Assembly (NCBI GenBank): GCA_020722505.1
Contig: DYKR01000004.1
Location: forward strand, 1 to 37,759
Length of the DNA stretch: 37,759 nucleotides
Direction of reading: 5' to 3'
Origin: Caldisericum exile
GTDB taxonomy: Bacteria > Caldisericota > Caldisericia > Caldisericales > Caldisericaceae
Below the pieces are notes generated by a model that saw only the letters and a program-made list of their open reading frames with translations, searched no databases and was not told where the DNA came from. The translations under genes were made by a program, and so were the position numbers. Of the stretch, positions 1 to 8,992 are shown piece after piece (within the stretch, counting starts at the first letter, position 1; every line of letters starts with the position of its first letter).

Positions 1-5
1 CCTCC

Positions 6-701
6 CTAAACTATTAACGACAAATACTTTATAATCTTACTTTGAATAGGCTGGGACACGTGGTTTATATTTTCCCTAAACTTCTTTAAAATTGCATCAA
101 ATTTTTCAATTTCCTCTTTATCTAAAGGTATCTTCTCCTCTTTATACTTGTCTTCTACAATCCCATAAACGCTTTCAACAAAAAACATCAACACTGTTTG
201 AGCGTATATATTTGATTGGAGTAAAGCTTTTACGTTGTATAGGTTGTTAATCTCCACATTAAAAATTTTTGTAAGCATGGATACAAGGCTTATAGTGTAT
301 AAAACAACAAGGAATGGATTTTTCTCTTTTTCAACAAAACCGTAAACAAAATTTATTGCTGCATTGACACTCAACTTTCCAATTCTTTTATGAAAATCTG
401 TAAGTAAATTCCCAATTGATTTAACTGGAGCAAAATAAAAGCCACTCTTAACTAATTCTATTGCTCCTTCTGTTGGTGCATAAAGCACCTCAGATCGACC
501 TTTTCCTCCCACGGGGTGATATTTTAAGGTTAGATACCCCTTTTTATATAGCTCTTGGATGATATCGTAGGCAGTCCATCTACTTACTTCCATCGATACG
601 GCAACATCTTTGTAAGAAACAGGCAGATGCTCTTTTTCGTATAATTTCACAAGAGCCTCAAGAAATTGAAATTGCCTTCTTGTTAAGTTTTGCATTATCA
701 T
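6..701 (-). CDS. Winged-helix transcriptional regulator with uncharacterised C-terminal domain
   Basis: ORF of 231 aa; N-terminal LTRRQFQFLEALVKLYEKEHLPVSYKDVAVSMEVSRWTAYDIIQELYKKGYL looks like a wHTH; divergent from the 832 gene. Confidence 0.6.
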   Translation of the reverse strand: MIMQNLTRRQFQFLEALVKLYEKEHLPVSYKDVAVSMEVSRWTAYDIIQELYKKGYLTLKYHPVGGKGRSEVLYAPTEGAIELVKSGFYFAPVKSIGNLLTDFHKRIGKLSVNAAINFVYGFVEKEKNPFLVVLYTISLVSMLTKIFNVEINNLYNVKALLQSNIYAQTVLMFFVESVYGIVEDKYKEEKIPLDKEEIEKFDAILKKFRENINHVSQPIQSKIIKYLSLIV

Positions 702-818
702 AAATCCTTTATCCTCTAAATTTATCTAGTATTTTCATATGATATTATATGCTTAAAAATTTATTTGTCAATAAAAACCAAAAAAATAAAAAAGTTAGCA
801 TATAACTCTGTAGAGTGC

Positions 819-824
819 TATAAT
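819..824 (+). promoter_or_regulatory. Extended -10 promoter (TGCTATAAT, 816-824) 7 nt upstream of the ATG at 832
   Basis: TGn-TATAAT; weak -35-like TTAGCA at 795-800; no Shine-Dalgarno between the -10 and ATG. Confidence 0.6.
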
Positions 825-831
825 TTAAACA

Positions 832-2007
832 ATGGAAAATGTTTTTGATGTAGTTATCATTGGCGGTGGTCCAGTTGGATTAAGGGTTGCTTTATCCTTG
901 GGAAGGGCAAAACTTAGAGTTTTAGTTTTAGAAGCAAAATCAAGGGTTGGTTATCCAAACCACTGCTCTGGCTTAGTTCCAATTGAATTTATCAACATTG
1001 GAGAAGTTAAAGACAATCTTATCTTAAACTACATAAAAGGTAGTGCGGTATATTCTTTTAAAGAAAATTCTTTCCTATTTAAAAGAGACATTCCCTATGC
1101 AGCTGTTATAGATAGGACGAATTTTGACATTTACACTGAAAAACTTGCGAAAAGTGCTTCTGCCAAGATTATCTACAATGCCTATGTTAAGGAAATTAAA
1201 AAAGAAGGTAAAAATACCCTTGTTAGACTAAATAGCGGAGATGAATATTTTGCAAGAGTGCTTGTGGTTGCAACGGGTGCAGCAAATGCAATTCAAAGTA
1301 AAATTGGAGTGGAATTAAAAAGTGAGACGATTTACACCGTTCAAGTTGACGGGGAAGTCTCTTTAGAGGATTACGAAGTTGCATACATCTATATGAACAA
1401 TAGAATTGCAACCGATTGGTTTGCATGGATTATCCCAACAAAAGATGGCTTTGTAAGAATTGGTCTTGGCACATCCAAAGGAGAGAACATACTTAAAAAA
1501 CTCGACGAGTTATTTTCAGAGTGGAGTTTGCTAAAACATGCTCGCATTGTAAGTAAGCCAGTTGTATGGAGTATACCAATCGGAATCCCAAAAAGGATTG
1601 TCTTTGATAACATTCTATTTGTTGGTGATAGTGCAAGACAGGTAAAACCTTTTTCTGGTGGTGGGCTTCTTACAGGATTTATTGGCGCAGATGACTTATC
1701 GAAAGCAGTTTTAAAAGCTTTTAATGGCCCAGATGAAAGTTTTTACAAGGCGCTATCTTCCTACGAAAGTAATGTGAAAGAAAAACTCTATAAAGAATTT
1801 GGAAGGGAGCTATTTTTAAGAGACATTTACAAAACACTATCAGATGAGAGTAAAGATAAAATCCTAAGAAGTATCAACAAAGATAAGGTGGTAGATGTTC
1901 TTTTAAAATTCGGTATGATGGATAAGCCATCGATTACAGGGTTAAAACTCCTTAAAGAAATGCCACTTATGCTATTTTTGTATCTTAAAGATAAACTAAG
2001 TGTTTAG
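832..2007 (+). CDS. Geranylgeranyl reductase family FAD-dependent oxidoreductase
   Basis: N-terminal FAD motif VVIIGGGPVGLRVALSLGRAKLRVLVLEA, then NHCSGLV and LFVGDSARQVKPFSGGG as in the GGR family. Confidence 0.85.
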   Translation: MENVFDVVIIGGGPVGLRVALSLGRAKLRVLVLEAKSRVGYPNHCSGLVPIEFINIGEVKDNLILNYIKGSAVYSFKENSFLFKRDIPYAAVIDRTNFDIYTEKLAKSASAKIIYNAYVKEIKKEGKNTLVRLNSGDEYFARVLVVATGAANAIQSKIGVELKSETIYTVQVDGEVSLEDYEVAYIYMNNRIATDWFAWIIPTKDGFVRIGLGTSKGENILKKLDELFSEWSLLKHARIVSKPVVWSIPIGIPKRIVFDNILFVGDSARQVKPFSGGGLLTGFIGADDLSKAVLKAFNGPDESFYKALSSYESNVKEKLYKEFGRELFLRDIYKTLSDESKDKILRSINKDKVVDVLLKFGMMDKPSITGLKLLKEMPLMLFLYLKDKLSV

Positions 2008-4046
2008 TGTAATAACAATTTTTCAATCCTTGGAGAGCCAACAAGCACTACCTTGTTTCTTCCCCTTGTGATAGCAAAAGACAAATTGAAGTTATCTTTA
2101 AAAACGGGAGGTAGATCTCCCTCATCAACAAAGTTAATTATCACAACTGGTTTTTGCACGGCTTCAAAAACTTCTTTTACGGCAACATCATCAATATGCG
2201 CTTCCTTCAATAGTTCATTTATGTATGCTTTTTGTCTTTCGTATGGCACAATCACTTCTAAAGAAGACCTTTCAACTCCACTTTTAAGGAAGTTTGAGAT
2301 AAGTTCAACTGTAAATTCACCTTCTTGCTCATTGAATTTGTTTTTGTTAAACGTTGTGCTTCCTAAAATCCGCACAAACTGCACAACTTTTTCAGGGTTT
2401 ATAATTGGGATAAACTCCTTACTTATGTTATTTTTATTTACAATCTTAAGTTCGTTTAATTCAAGTTTAGAAGAGGCACTTAGTTTAAAAAACTTTGACA
2501 CAAAATTGTAAATGGACTTATCAAAACCAAAAACTTCGTTTAATAACCGTAGGTTTGTATTTTTAACTTCTTCTTCAAAAGGCACAGAAGTGGTAGGATA
2601 AGTGAATACAATGAGATTTTCCGTAAATGAGGCAAGGTTGAGTAAATCTTCATAGAGGATTTCCTTATCAAAATAAAAGATATCATCGTAATAGTCGGTA
2701 ATTGAATTTATATCGTTACAGACCAAATTACCAAACACTTCATAAAGGGAAGCATACACATTTTTTGAATATATAATCACTTTTTTAGAAGGAAAGTCTC
2801 TTATGAATTCTCCTATAAGGTGCTTTTTACCTGTTCCAAAATCACCTTTAATGATAGCAAAAATTGGGTTTGCGCTTATTAGTTCTTTTGGTGTGTAATC
2901 TAACGAAGGAAGCGGTGGCAAGGGTGCCGAATGGATAAGAAAATCTTTCAAAAGGGACTGCTTTTCTTTTAACTTTACAATACCCTTTATACTTCTTTCC
3001 ATTGTTTTTAGTGGGACAACGGAGTCAGCGGATGCTGTATTATAATCGGTTAAAATTTTTATGGTTTTAAAATCTACTTCTTTTACAACTCCAAATACCT
3101 TCATACTGAAGGGAGGTTTCTCTAAAATTACAACGGGTGCGTCTTTTTTAAGGTTAAATTCGTTATCTTTTATGTTTGCTTCAACTTCATACCCCTCGAT
3201 CTTTTGATTATATAATTTGAGCCCTTCTATACTTTCATTGCTTGCTTCAAGGACTTTCTTTACAAACTTTCTTGTGTTTCGTAAATCTTTTAAAAATCTT
3301 AAAATATACGACGCTAAAGATTCTTTTTCATCTAAAAGAAACCTACAATTTTTGTAATGGGGATTTTCTTCATTAAGAAATTTTTCAAGAAAATCAAAAA
3401 AGTGATAGATTGCAAAAACAAATTGGTTTCTTTTATCAACGATTTTTTTTCTATTAGGGGCAGTGATAGTCCTTTTATCAAAAGTGCCTGTAGAACTCAT
3501 TACAAGATACTGATCCTGGTTTGTAGAGAGTGCTTGGATTACGCCTTTGGTATCATTTCCTTCAAAAACAACTGGAAATTTACCAAAGGATAGAGCGTCT
3601 TTGACAAAAAAACCATAGGTTGTATTAAAAACATAGGGCCTAAAACTAAATTTTGCTTTAACATCTTTGGGTAGGCGTTCCTTAAGGTATTTAAACTGCT
3701 CAGAAGTTTTAATATCTCTAATCGCTAAAAATATTTCTTTTTCATAGGATGCTTTTAGAGCACTTCCTGTAAAAAGTGCAAAAAGAGTTTCAAAAATGTC
3801 AACGTCAATTTCTTCTGCCTCTACAAGAAAGCCAGGGTAGTAAGAAATTAAAGAATCTTCTCTTACCTCATAAAATGATTTAAGAAAACTTTTCTCTCTA
3901 TAAACGTTTATTAAACTCAACTTTTTTACGTTGTTTAGTTCTAACGGGTTTTTAAAAACTACATCCACAAGCCCTGCTTCTGTTGATAATAAGATTTTGT
4001 TTTGCCCTTTTATTTCTTTTACAACAACCCCTTTTAAATTAACCAT
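2004..4046 (-). CDS. Divergent Dna2/Upf1-like SF1 helicase-related protein
   Basis: Walker-A-like GDFGTGKK and C-terminal motif-VI-like FAITRGRNKVVLVGS; start moved from 4232 to 4046 (MVNLKGVV) because the upstream 62 aa overlap the SCIFF gene and promoter region. Confidence 0.6.
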   Translation of the reverse strand: MVNLKGVVVKEIKGQNKILLSTEAGLVDVVFKNPLELNNVKKLSLINVYREKSFLKSFYEVREDSLISYYPGFLVEAEEIDVDIFETLFALFTGSALKASYEKEIFLAIRDIKTSEQFKYLKERLPKDVKAKFSFRPYVFNTTYGFFVKDALSFGKFPVVFEGNDTKGVIQALSTNQDQYLVMSSTGTFDKRTITAPNRKKIVDKRNQFVFAIYHFFDFLEKFLNEENPHYKNCRFLLDEKESLASYILRFLKDLRNTRKFVKKVLEASNESIEGLKLYNQKIEGYEVEANIKDNEFNLKKDAPVVILEKPPFSMKVFGVVKEVDFKTIKILTDYNTASADSVVPLKTMERSIKGIVKLKEKQSLLKDFLIHSAPLPPLPSLDYTPKELISANPIFAIIKGDFGTGKKHLIGEFIRDFPSKKVIIYSKNVYASLYEVFGNLVCNDINSITDYYDDIFYFDKEILYEDLLNLASFTENLIVFTYPTTSVPFEEEVKNTNLRLLNEVFGFDKSIYNFVSKFFKLSASSKLELNELKIVNKNNISKEFIPIINPEKVVQFVRILGSTTFNKNKFNEQEGEFTVELISNFLKSGVERSSLEVIVPYERQKAYINELLKEAHIDDVAVKEVFEAVQKPVVIINFVDEGDLPPVFKDNFNLSFAITRGRNKVVLVGSPRIEKLLLH

Positions 4047-4076
4047 TGCAATTTCATTATACCAAAATAAAAGGTG

Positions 4077-4105
4077 TTGCAAAATTTTATAAAAAATTTT
4101 ATAAT
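4077..4105 (+). promoter_or_regulatory. Sigma-A-like promoter for the SCIFF operon
   Basis: TTGCAA (4077-4082), 17-nt spacer, TATAAT (4100-4105). Confidence 0.65.
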
Positions 4106-4129
4106 TTAAAAGTAAGTTGGGAGGTAAAA

Positions 4130-4294
4130 ATGAAACACATAAAAGTTGTAAGCAAAAGACCTTTTTGGAATATTGACAAGGCACACGATTGTAGAGCCTG
4201 CCAAACACCTTGCAAGTCTGCTTGTAAAACAAGCGTTACAGTAGGTAACCAAGTTTGCGAAGTTAAAAAACCAGTAAAAAGGTGGATTTGGTAG
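4130..4294 (+). CDS. SCIFF (six-cysteines-in-forty-five) ranthipeptide precursor, 5-Cys variant
   Basis: 54 aa MKHIKVVSKRPFWNIDKAHDCRACQTPCKSACKTSVTVGNQVCEVKKPVKRWIW; MKHIK start and CxxCQTxCxSACKTSxTVxNQxCE match SCIFF; GGGAGG RBS at 4119-4124; followed directly by the maturase. Confidence 0.9.
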   Translation: MKHIKVVSKRPFWNIDKAHDCRACQTPCKSACKTSVTVGNQVCEVKKPVKRWIW

Positions 4295-4297
4295 TTA

Positions 4298-5686
4298 ATG
4301 TTCGATAGATCACTTGTCCATCTTTTCCCCTTTAACGGGGGATATTTTGTTTTAGATGTAAACTCTGGAAGTTTTTTTAATGTAGACGAAACAACATTCC
4401 TGTATATTAACAAACTTGTTGAAACAGGGTCAAAAGAAGCTGCGGTAGATAAGTTAAAGAAGCAATTTCCATATATTGAAGAAGTTGCAGACGAAGTAGA
4501 AAAACTAATAAAAGAGAGGTTATTGTTTTCCAAACCACCTTCATACTTTGTTTCAAACTTAACACTTAAGTCAATGTGTCTTAATGTAGCACATTCCTGC
4601 AATTTTGGGTGTCTCTACTGCTTTGCAAAAAAGGGAAACTACGGTGGAAAAGAAGCACTTATGAGTTTTGATGTTGCAAAAAAGGCAATTGATTTCTTAT
4701 ACAATAACTCGGATGGAAGAGAATCTCTTGAGGTTGATTTCTTTGGTGGTGAACCTTTACTAAATTTCGAAGTGGTTAAGAAAACAATTGAATATGCAAG
4801 GTCAACTTATAAAGATAAATCTTTTAGGTTTTCAATTACAACAAATGGAAACCTTCTTAACGAAGATATAGAGAAATTTTTATTTGATAACGATGTAAGC
4901 ATTGTCTTAAGCCTTGATGGGGATAAAGAAACAAACGATAAATACAGAGTTTTAAGAAATGGAAGCGGCACGTTTGATTTTGTTTACCCAAAGATAAAAA
5001 TGGTTGTAGACCATAGAGCTGAATACGGTGGATACTATGTAAGAGGCACGTATACACACACAACAATGGATATTGCTAAAACTGTTTTGTCTTTAAAAGG
5101 TTTTGGATTTAAATACATCTCCCTTGAGCCAGTTGTGACAAAAGACGATAAGATAAGCATTAAAGAAAGCGACCTTCCTAAATTAAAAAAAGAATACGGA
5201 AAATTGGCTGAAGCCTACGTAGAATCCCAAAAAACTAACCAATGGACTTTCTTTCATTTTAATATTGACCTTGAGGCTGGCCCTTGCATACAGAAAAGAA
5301 TCAATGGGTGTGGTGCAGGAGTTGAATACATCGCAGTTTCTCCCGATGGTTCAATTTATCCGTGCCATCAGTTTGATGGTATTAAAGAGACAAAACTCGG
5401 AGATGTCTTTAATGGAATAGTAAATATGGGACTTCAAGAAAAGTTTAGAAAAGCAAACTTTTTATTCAACAAACCTGAATGTGCAAACTGTTGGGCACGC
5501 TTTTACTGTTCCGGTGGGTGTCTTGCAAATAACTACATCATAAACGGAGATATTTTTAAGCCGTATGCAATTGGATGTGAAATTCAAAAGATGCGTATAG
5601 AAGCCGCCCTATACGTGCAATACAAGTTAAAAGAGCTTGGGTTAGAAGTCCCCACAACTCAAATTTCAGACGGGCATTGCAGTTAG
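4298..5686 (+). CDS. SCIFF thioether maturase, radical SAM/SPASM
   Basis: CNFGCLYC radical SAM motif; SPASM region CGAGVEYIAVSPDGSIYPCH...CANCWARFYCSGGC; N-terminal RRE-like region; adjacent to the SCIFF precursor. Confidence 0.92.
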   Translation: MFDRSLVHLFPFNGGYFVLDVNSGSFFNVDETTFLYINKLVETGSKEAAVDKLKKQFPYIEEVADEVEKLIKERLLFSKPPSYFVSNLTLKSMCLNVAHSCNFGCLYCFAKKGNYGGKEALMSFDVAKKAIDFLYNNSDGRESLEVDFFGGEPLLNFEVVKKTIEYARSTYKDKSFRFSITTNGNLLNEDIEKFLFDNDVSIVLSLDGDKETNDKYRVLRNGSGTFDFVYPKIKMVVDHRAEYGGYYVRGTYTHTTMDIAKTVLSLKGFGFKYISLEPVVTKDDKISIKESDLPKLKKEYGKLAEAYVESQKTNQWTFFHFNIDLEAGPCIQKRINGCGAGVEYIAVSPDGSIYPCHQFDGIKETKLGDVFNGIVNMGLQEKFRKANFLFNKPECANCWARFYCSGGCLANNYIINGDIFKPYAIGCEIQKMRIEAALYVQYKLKELGLEVPTTQISDGHCS

Positions 5687-5748
5687 GAAGTTTTAAAGAA
5701 GGATTAGTCCTCATTTTTTGCTAGGCCAAACTAAGCTCTACTCTCAAA

Positions 5749-6065
5749 ATGATAAAAATTGACTACACGAAAGAAGCACAGACAACAAAAACCCCAATGT
5801 AGGATGGGTAGAAATAAAGAATACGGGCTCAACGTCTATAAACTTAAAAGGATTTATACTGAAAGATAAAGCAAACCATAAATTCGTATTCCCTAATTTT
5901 ATACTTGCTCCTGGAAAAATTGTTAAAGTTTATTCGGGGAAAGGAACATCAAACCCAAGTTCTCTATATTGGGGGTCAAGCATTGCCATATGGAATAACA
6001 CTGGAGATACTGCTTACCTTTATGATAGTAGCGAAAAACTAATTGACACTTACAAGTATCCATAA
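5749..6065 (+). pseudogene. Remnant or frameshifted lamin-tail-domain (LTD) protein fragment
   Basis: Not in ORF track. Frame starting 5763 reads TDNKNPNVGWVEIKNTGSTSINLKGFILKDKANHKFVFPNFILAPGKIVKVYSGKG...AIWNNTGDTAYLYDSSEKLIDTYKYP*; preceding MIKIDYTKEA is in another frame. Confidence 0.75.
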
Positions 6066-6077
6066 ATTTTGTTCACC

Positions 6078-6106
6078 TTGACTTTCAAATTAAATTCTGT
6101 TAAAAT
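6078..6106 (+). promoter_or_regulatory. Promoter of nucleoside catabolism operon
   Basis: TTGACT (6078-6083), 17-nt spacer, TAAAAT (6101-6106) with extended TGT; ATG at 6113 lies where +1 is expected. Confidence 0.7.
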
Positions 6107-6112
6107 TACTTT

Positions 6113-7021
6113 ATGGAGAGCAAAAAGGTTTTTGTATTAGGAAGTATTAACGTTGACCTTGTTGTCTATGCGGAGCACTTCCCTGAAAAAGGAGAAACCG
6201 TATTCGGTAAAGAATTTTTAATAAATCAGGGTGGAAAAGGCGCAAATCAGGCAGTTGCATCAAAAAAGGCATCAGGTGATACTACTTTCATTGGAAGAGT
6301 TGGAAAAGACATATTCGGTAAAATTGCAGAAGATTCTCTAAAAAGTTTTGGGGTTGATTATTTCCTCATCCATGATGAAGATACTCAAACAGGTGTTGCA
6401 CTTATAAATGTCGATAAAGAGGGAAATAATAGAATTACCATTATTGAAGGTGCAAACGGAAAAGTAGGAAAAGAAGAAATTGATTACCTTGAAGAAAATA
6501 TTAAAAGTGGCGATATTTTACTTCTCCAAGGTGAAATAGAAACTACCGAACTTCTAAAGGCAGCAAAAATTGCAAAAGATAAAGATGCTTTAGTAATTTT
6601 TGACCCTGCTCCAGTAAGAAAAGATCTTGTGAGTATCATCCCTTATGTAGACTACGTAACACCCAATGAGATTGAACTGCAAAAACTAACACTTTCTTCC
6701 GATCCAAAAGAACTCTTAAAATTTGGCGCTAAAAATGTGATCTTCAAAATGGGAGAAAAAGGTGTTTTATTTATAAACGAATCAAAAGAGTTATTTGTAA
6801 AGGCATACAGCGTAAATGCCATTGATACAACAGGGGCAGGTGATACCTTCAACGGGAGTTTTGCTTCTGCACTTTCCAAAAATGTGGAGATTGAAAAAGC
6901 GTTAAAATTTGCAACTGCTTCGGCTGCAATTTCTGTTACAAGAAAAGGGGCGGCAATCTCTTCTCCAACATACGAGGAGATAATCAAATTTTTGGAGGAA
7001 CACCATGAAAAATTCATTTAA
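6113..7021 (+). CDS. rbsK: Ribokinase (PfkB family)
   Basis: GSINVDLVVYAEHFPEKGET, GGKGANQAVA, DTTGAGDTFNGSFA motifs. Confidence 0.88.
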   Translation: MESKKVFVLGSINVDLVVYAEHFPEKGETVFGKEFLINQGGKGANQAVASKKASGDTTFIGRVGKDIFGKIAEDSLKSFGVDYFLIHDEDTQTGVALINVDKEGNNRITIIEGANGKVGKEEIDYLEENIKSGDILLLQGEIETTELLKAAKIAKDKDALVIFDPAPVRKDLVSIIPYVDYVTPNEIELQKLTLSSDPKELLKFGAKNVIFKMGEKGVLFINESKELFVKAYSVNAIDTTGAGDTFNGSFASALSKNVEIEKALKFATASAAISVTRKGAAISSPTYEEIIKFLEEHHEKFI

Positions 7022-7922
7022 GATGATTATTGACACTGATTGCGGTATTGATGATGCAATTACAATAATTACTGTAATAAAATATGGTATTGATGTTGTT
7101 GGTATAACAACTGTATCTGGAAACGTAAATGCAGACCAAGTAACAGACAACGTATTGAGGATTTTACATTTCCTTAAGAAAGACAATATCCCCGTGTTTA
7201 AAGGTGCACACAGGCCTTACGTATCGTTAAACTCAACTCCTGCAAAAATTCACGGAAATAATGGAATAGGTGATATAGTATTAGAGCCTCCTTATAAAAC
7301 ATACAACGAAGAACCTGCTCCATATGCAATCTACAAATTGGCAAAAGAAGCAGGAAACGTTATCCTTTTAACTCTTGGTCCTTTAACAAATGTTGCAATG
7401 GCACTTAATCTTTACCCTGATTTACCAAAATACATATCAAAAATTGTTGCCATGGGTGGTGCAGTTAACGTTGGCAATGTAACAAGATTTGCAGAATTTA
7501 ACTTCTTTTTTGACCCAGAAGCTGCGGAGTTTGTTTTAAGACATGGGGTACCAATTCACCTTGTCCCATGGGACCCTGTTGTAGCAACACCTATTTTTGA
7601 AAGTGAGCTTAAGGAAACCTTCCAGGGAGAAGAGGGAGACCTTATTTTAAATATGGAAAAAAGCGTAATGGATTTTGTAGAAAAAGCACGTGGTATTAGA
7701 GCAGTATTTCTTCCAGACCCGATGGCTCTTGCAACATTCCTTGATGAAGAAATTATTAAGTATAAAATAAATAGTTCCTTACATATGGAACTTTCACACG
7801 GGAGCCTTTTAAGAGGTGCCTCCATAATCGGCGAAGGAAGTGGTATCGACATTGTGGTGGAAGTTGACAAAACTCGGTTTTTAAATTTCTTTAAAAATAT
7901 TTTTGAAGGAGGTAAAGTATGA
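7005..7922 (+). CDS. Inosine-uridine preferring nucleoside hydrolase family protein
   Basis: IIDTDCGIDDAI, LLTLGPLTNVAMAL, MGGAVNVGN...AEFNFFFDPEAA. Confidence 0.9.
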   Translation: MKNSFKMIIDTDCGIDDAITIITVIKYGIDVVGITTVSGNVNADQVTDNVLRILHFLKKDNIPVFKGAHRPYVSLNSTPAKIHGNNGIGDIVLEPPYKTYNEEPAPYAIYKLAKEAGNVILLTLGPLTNVAMALNLYPDLPKYISKIVAMGGAVNVGNVTRFAEFNFFFDPEAAEFVLRHGVPIHLVPWDPVVATPIFESELKETFQGEEGDLILNMEKSVMDFVEKARGIRAVFLPDPMALATFLDEEIIKYKINSSLHMELSHGSLLRGASIIGEGSGIDIVVEVDKTRFLNFFKNIFEGGKV

Positions 7923-8983
7923 AAAAGGTTGTATTAGTATTAGTCGTAATTTCACTAGTCTTGAGTATGGCATTTGTAACAGGTTGCACCAAAACTGCAG
8001 AACCAAAACCAGAGAACAAGTTAAAGGTTACTCTTTACATTAACGGAACATTGGGAGACAAGTCGTTCTTTGACTCGGCAGACAGAGGACTTAAGATGGC
8101 AATGCAAGACCTTGGTGTTGATGGGAAAGTAATTGAGGGTGGCTATGACCCTGCAAAATGGCAACCAGACCTCGAACAGTTAGCCCAAGGAGATTCTGAA
8201 ATCATCATCATTGGCACTTGGCAAATGGTAGATGCTCTTACAGCAGTTGCACCTAAATATCCAGATAAGAAGTTCATTATTTTTGATACCTCAGTTGATT
8301 ACTCCAAAGGAAACCTTGGTAATGTCTATTCCATTCTTTACAAACAGAATGAAGGCTCATTCCTTGTAGGTGCTCTTGCTGCAATGGTAACTTCATCAAA
8401 CATGTCACTTGCAAACAAAGAGAAAATCATTGGTTTCTTAGGTGGAATGGATATACCTGTAATTAACGACTTTAAGGTAGGATACATCCAGGGAGCAAAA
8501 TACATTGACCCAGAGGTAAATGTTCTTGTTTCATATGCAGCAGCGTTTAACGATCCAGCAAAAGGAAAAGAGCTTGTCCTTGCACAGTATGATCAAGGTG
8601 CAGACATTTCCTTTAACGTAGCAGGAGAAACAGGTCTTGGACTTCTTGATGCAGCAAAAGAAAAGAATGCCTATGCTATTGGTGTTGATTCAGACCAATA
8701 CATTATGATAAAGGATAAAGACCCCGAAGCTGCATCTCATATTGTAACTTCCATGATGAAAAATGTTGATAAATCAATTTACAGAGCATTAAAACTATAT
8801 CTTGAAGGAAAACTTGAGTTTGGTAAGGCAGAATCCCTTGGACTTAAGGAAGACGGAGTTGGTGTTGCCGATAATGAAAACTACCAAAATTTAGTGCCAA
8901 AGGAATTCAGAGATAAAGTTGAAGAGTTAAAGCAAAAGATAATAAACGGTGAAATAGTAGTAGATACCGTATTTAGAAGTTAA
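7919..8983 (+). CDS. BMP-family (PnrA-like) nucleoside-binding lipoprotein
   Basis: Lipobox FVTGC; DKSFFDSADRG and IGFLGGMDIPVINDFKVGYIQGAKYI typical of BMP proteins. Confidence 0.88.
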   Translation: MKKVVLVLVVISLVLSMAFVTGCTKTAEPKPENKLKVTLYINGTLGDKSFFDSADRGLKMAMQDLGVDGKVIEGGYDPAKWQPDLEQLAQGDSEIIIIGTWQMVDALTAVAPKYPDKKFIIFDTSVDYSKGNLGNVYSILYKQNEGSFLVGALAAMVTSSNMSLANKEKIIGFLGGMDIPVINDFKVGYIQGAKYIDPEVNVLVSYAAAFNDPAKGKELVLAQYDQGADISFNVAGETGLGLLDAAKEKNAYAIGVDSDQYIMIKDKDPEAASHIVTSMMKNVDKSIYRALKLYLEGKLEFGKAESLGLKEDGVGVADNENYQNLVPKEFRDKVEELKQKIINGEIVVDTVFRS

Positions 8984-8992
8984 TTTGGATTA

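Noticed and set aside
2053-2511. 152-aa plus-strand ORF
   Set aside because: Antisense to the 3' end of the helicase-like gene; Ser/Thr-rich translation with no support.
4099-4602. 167-aa minus-strand ORF over the SCIFF gene
   Set aside because: Antisense to SCIFF and its maturase, which have clear family motifs; low-complexity Ser/Thr-rich translation typical of antisense frames.
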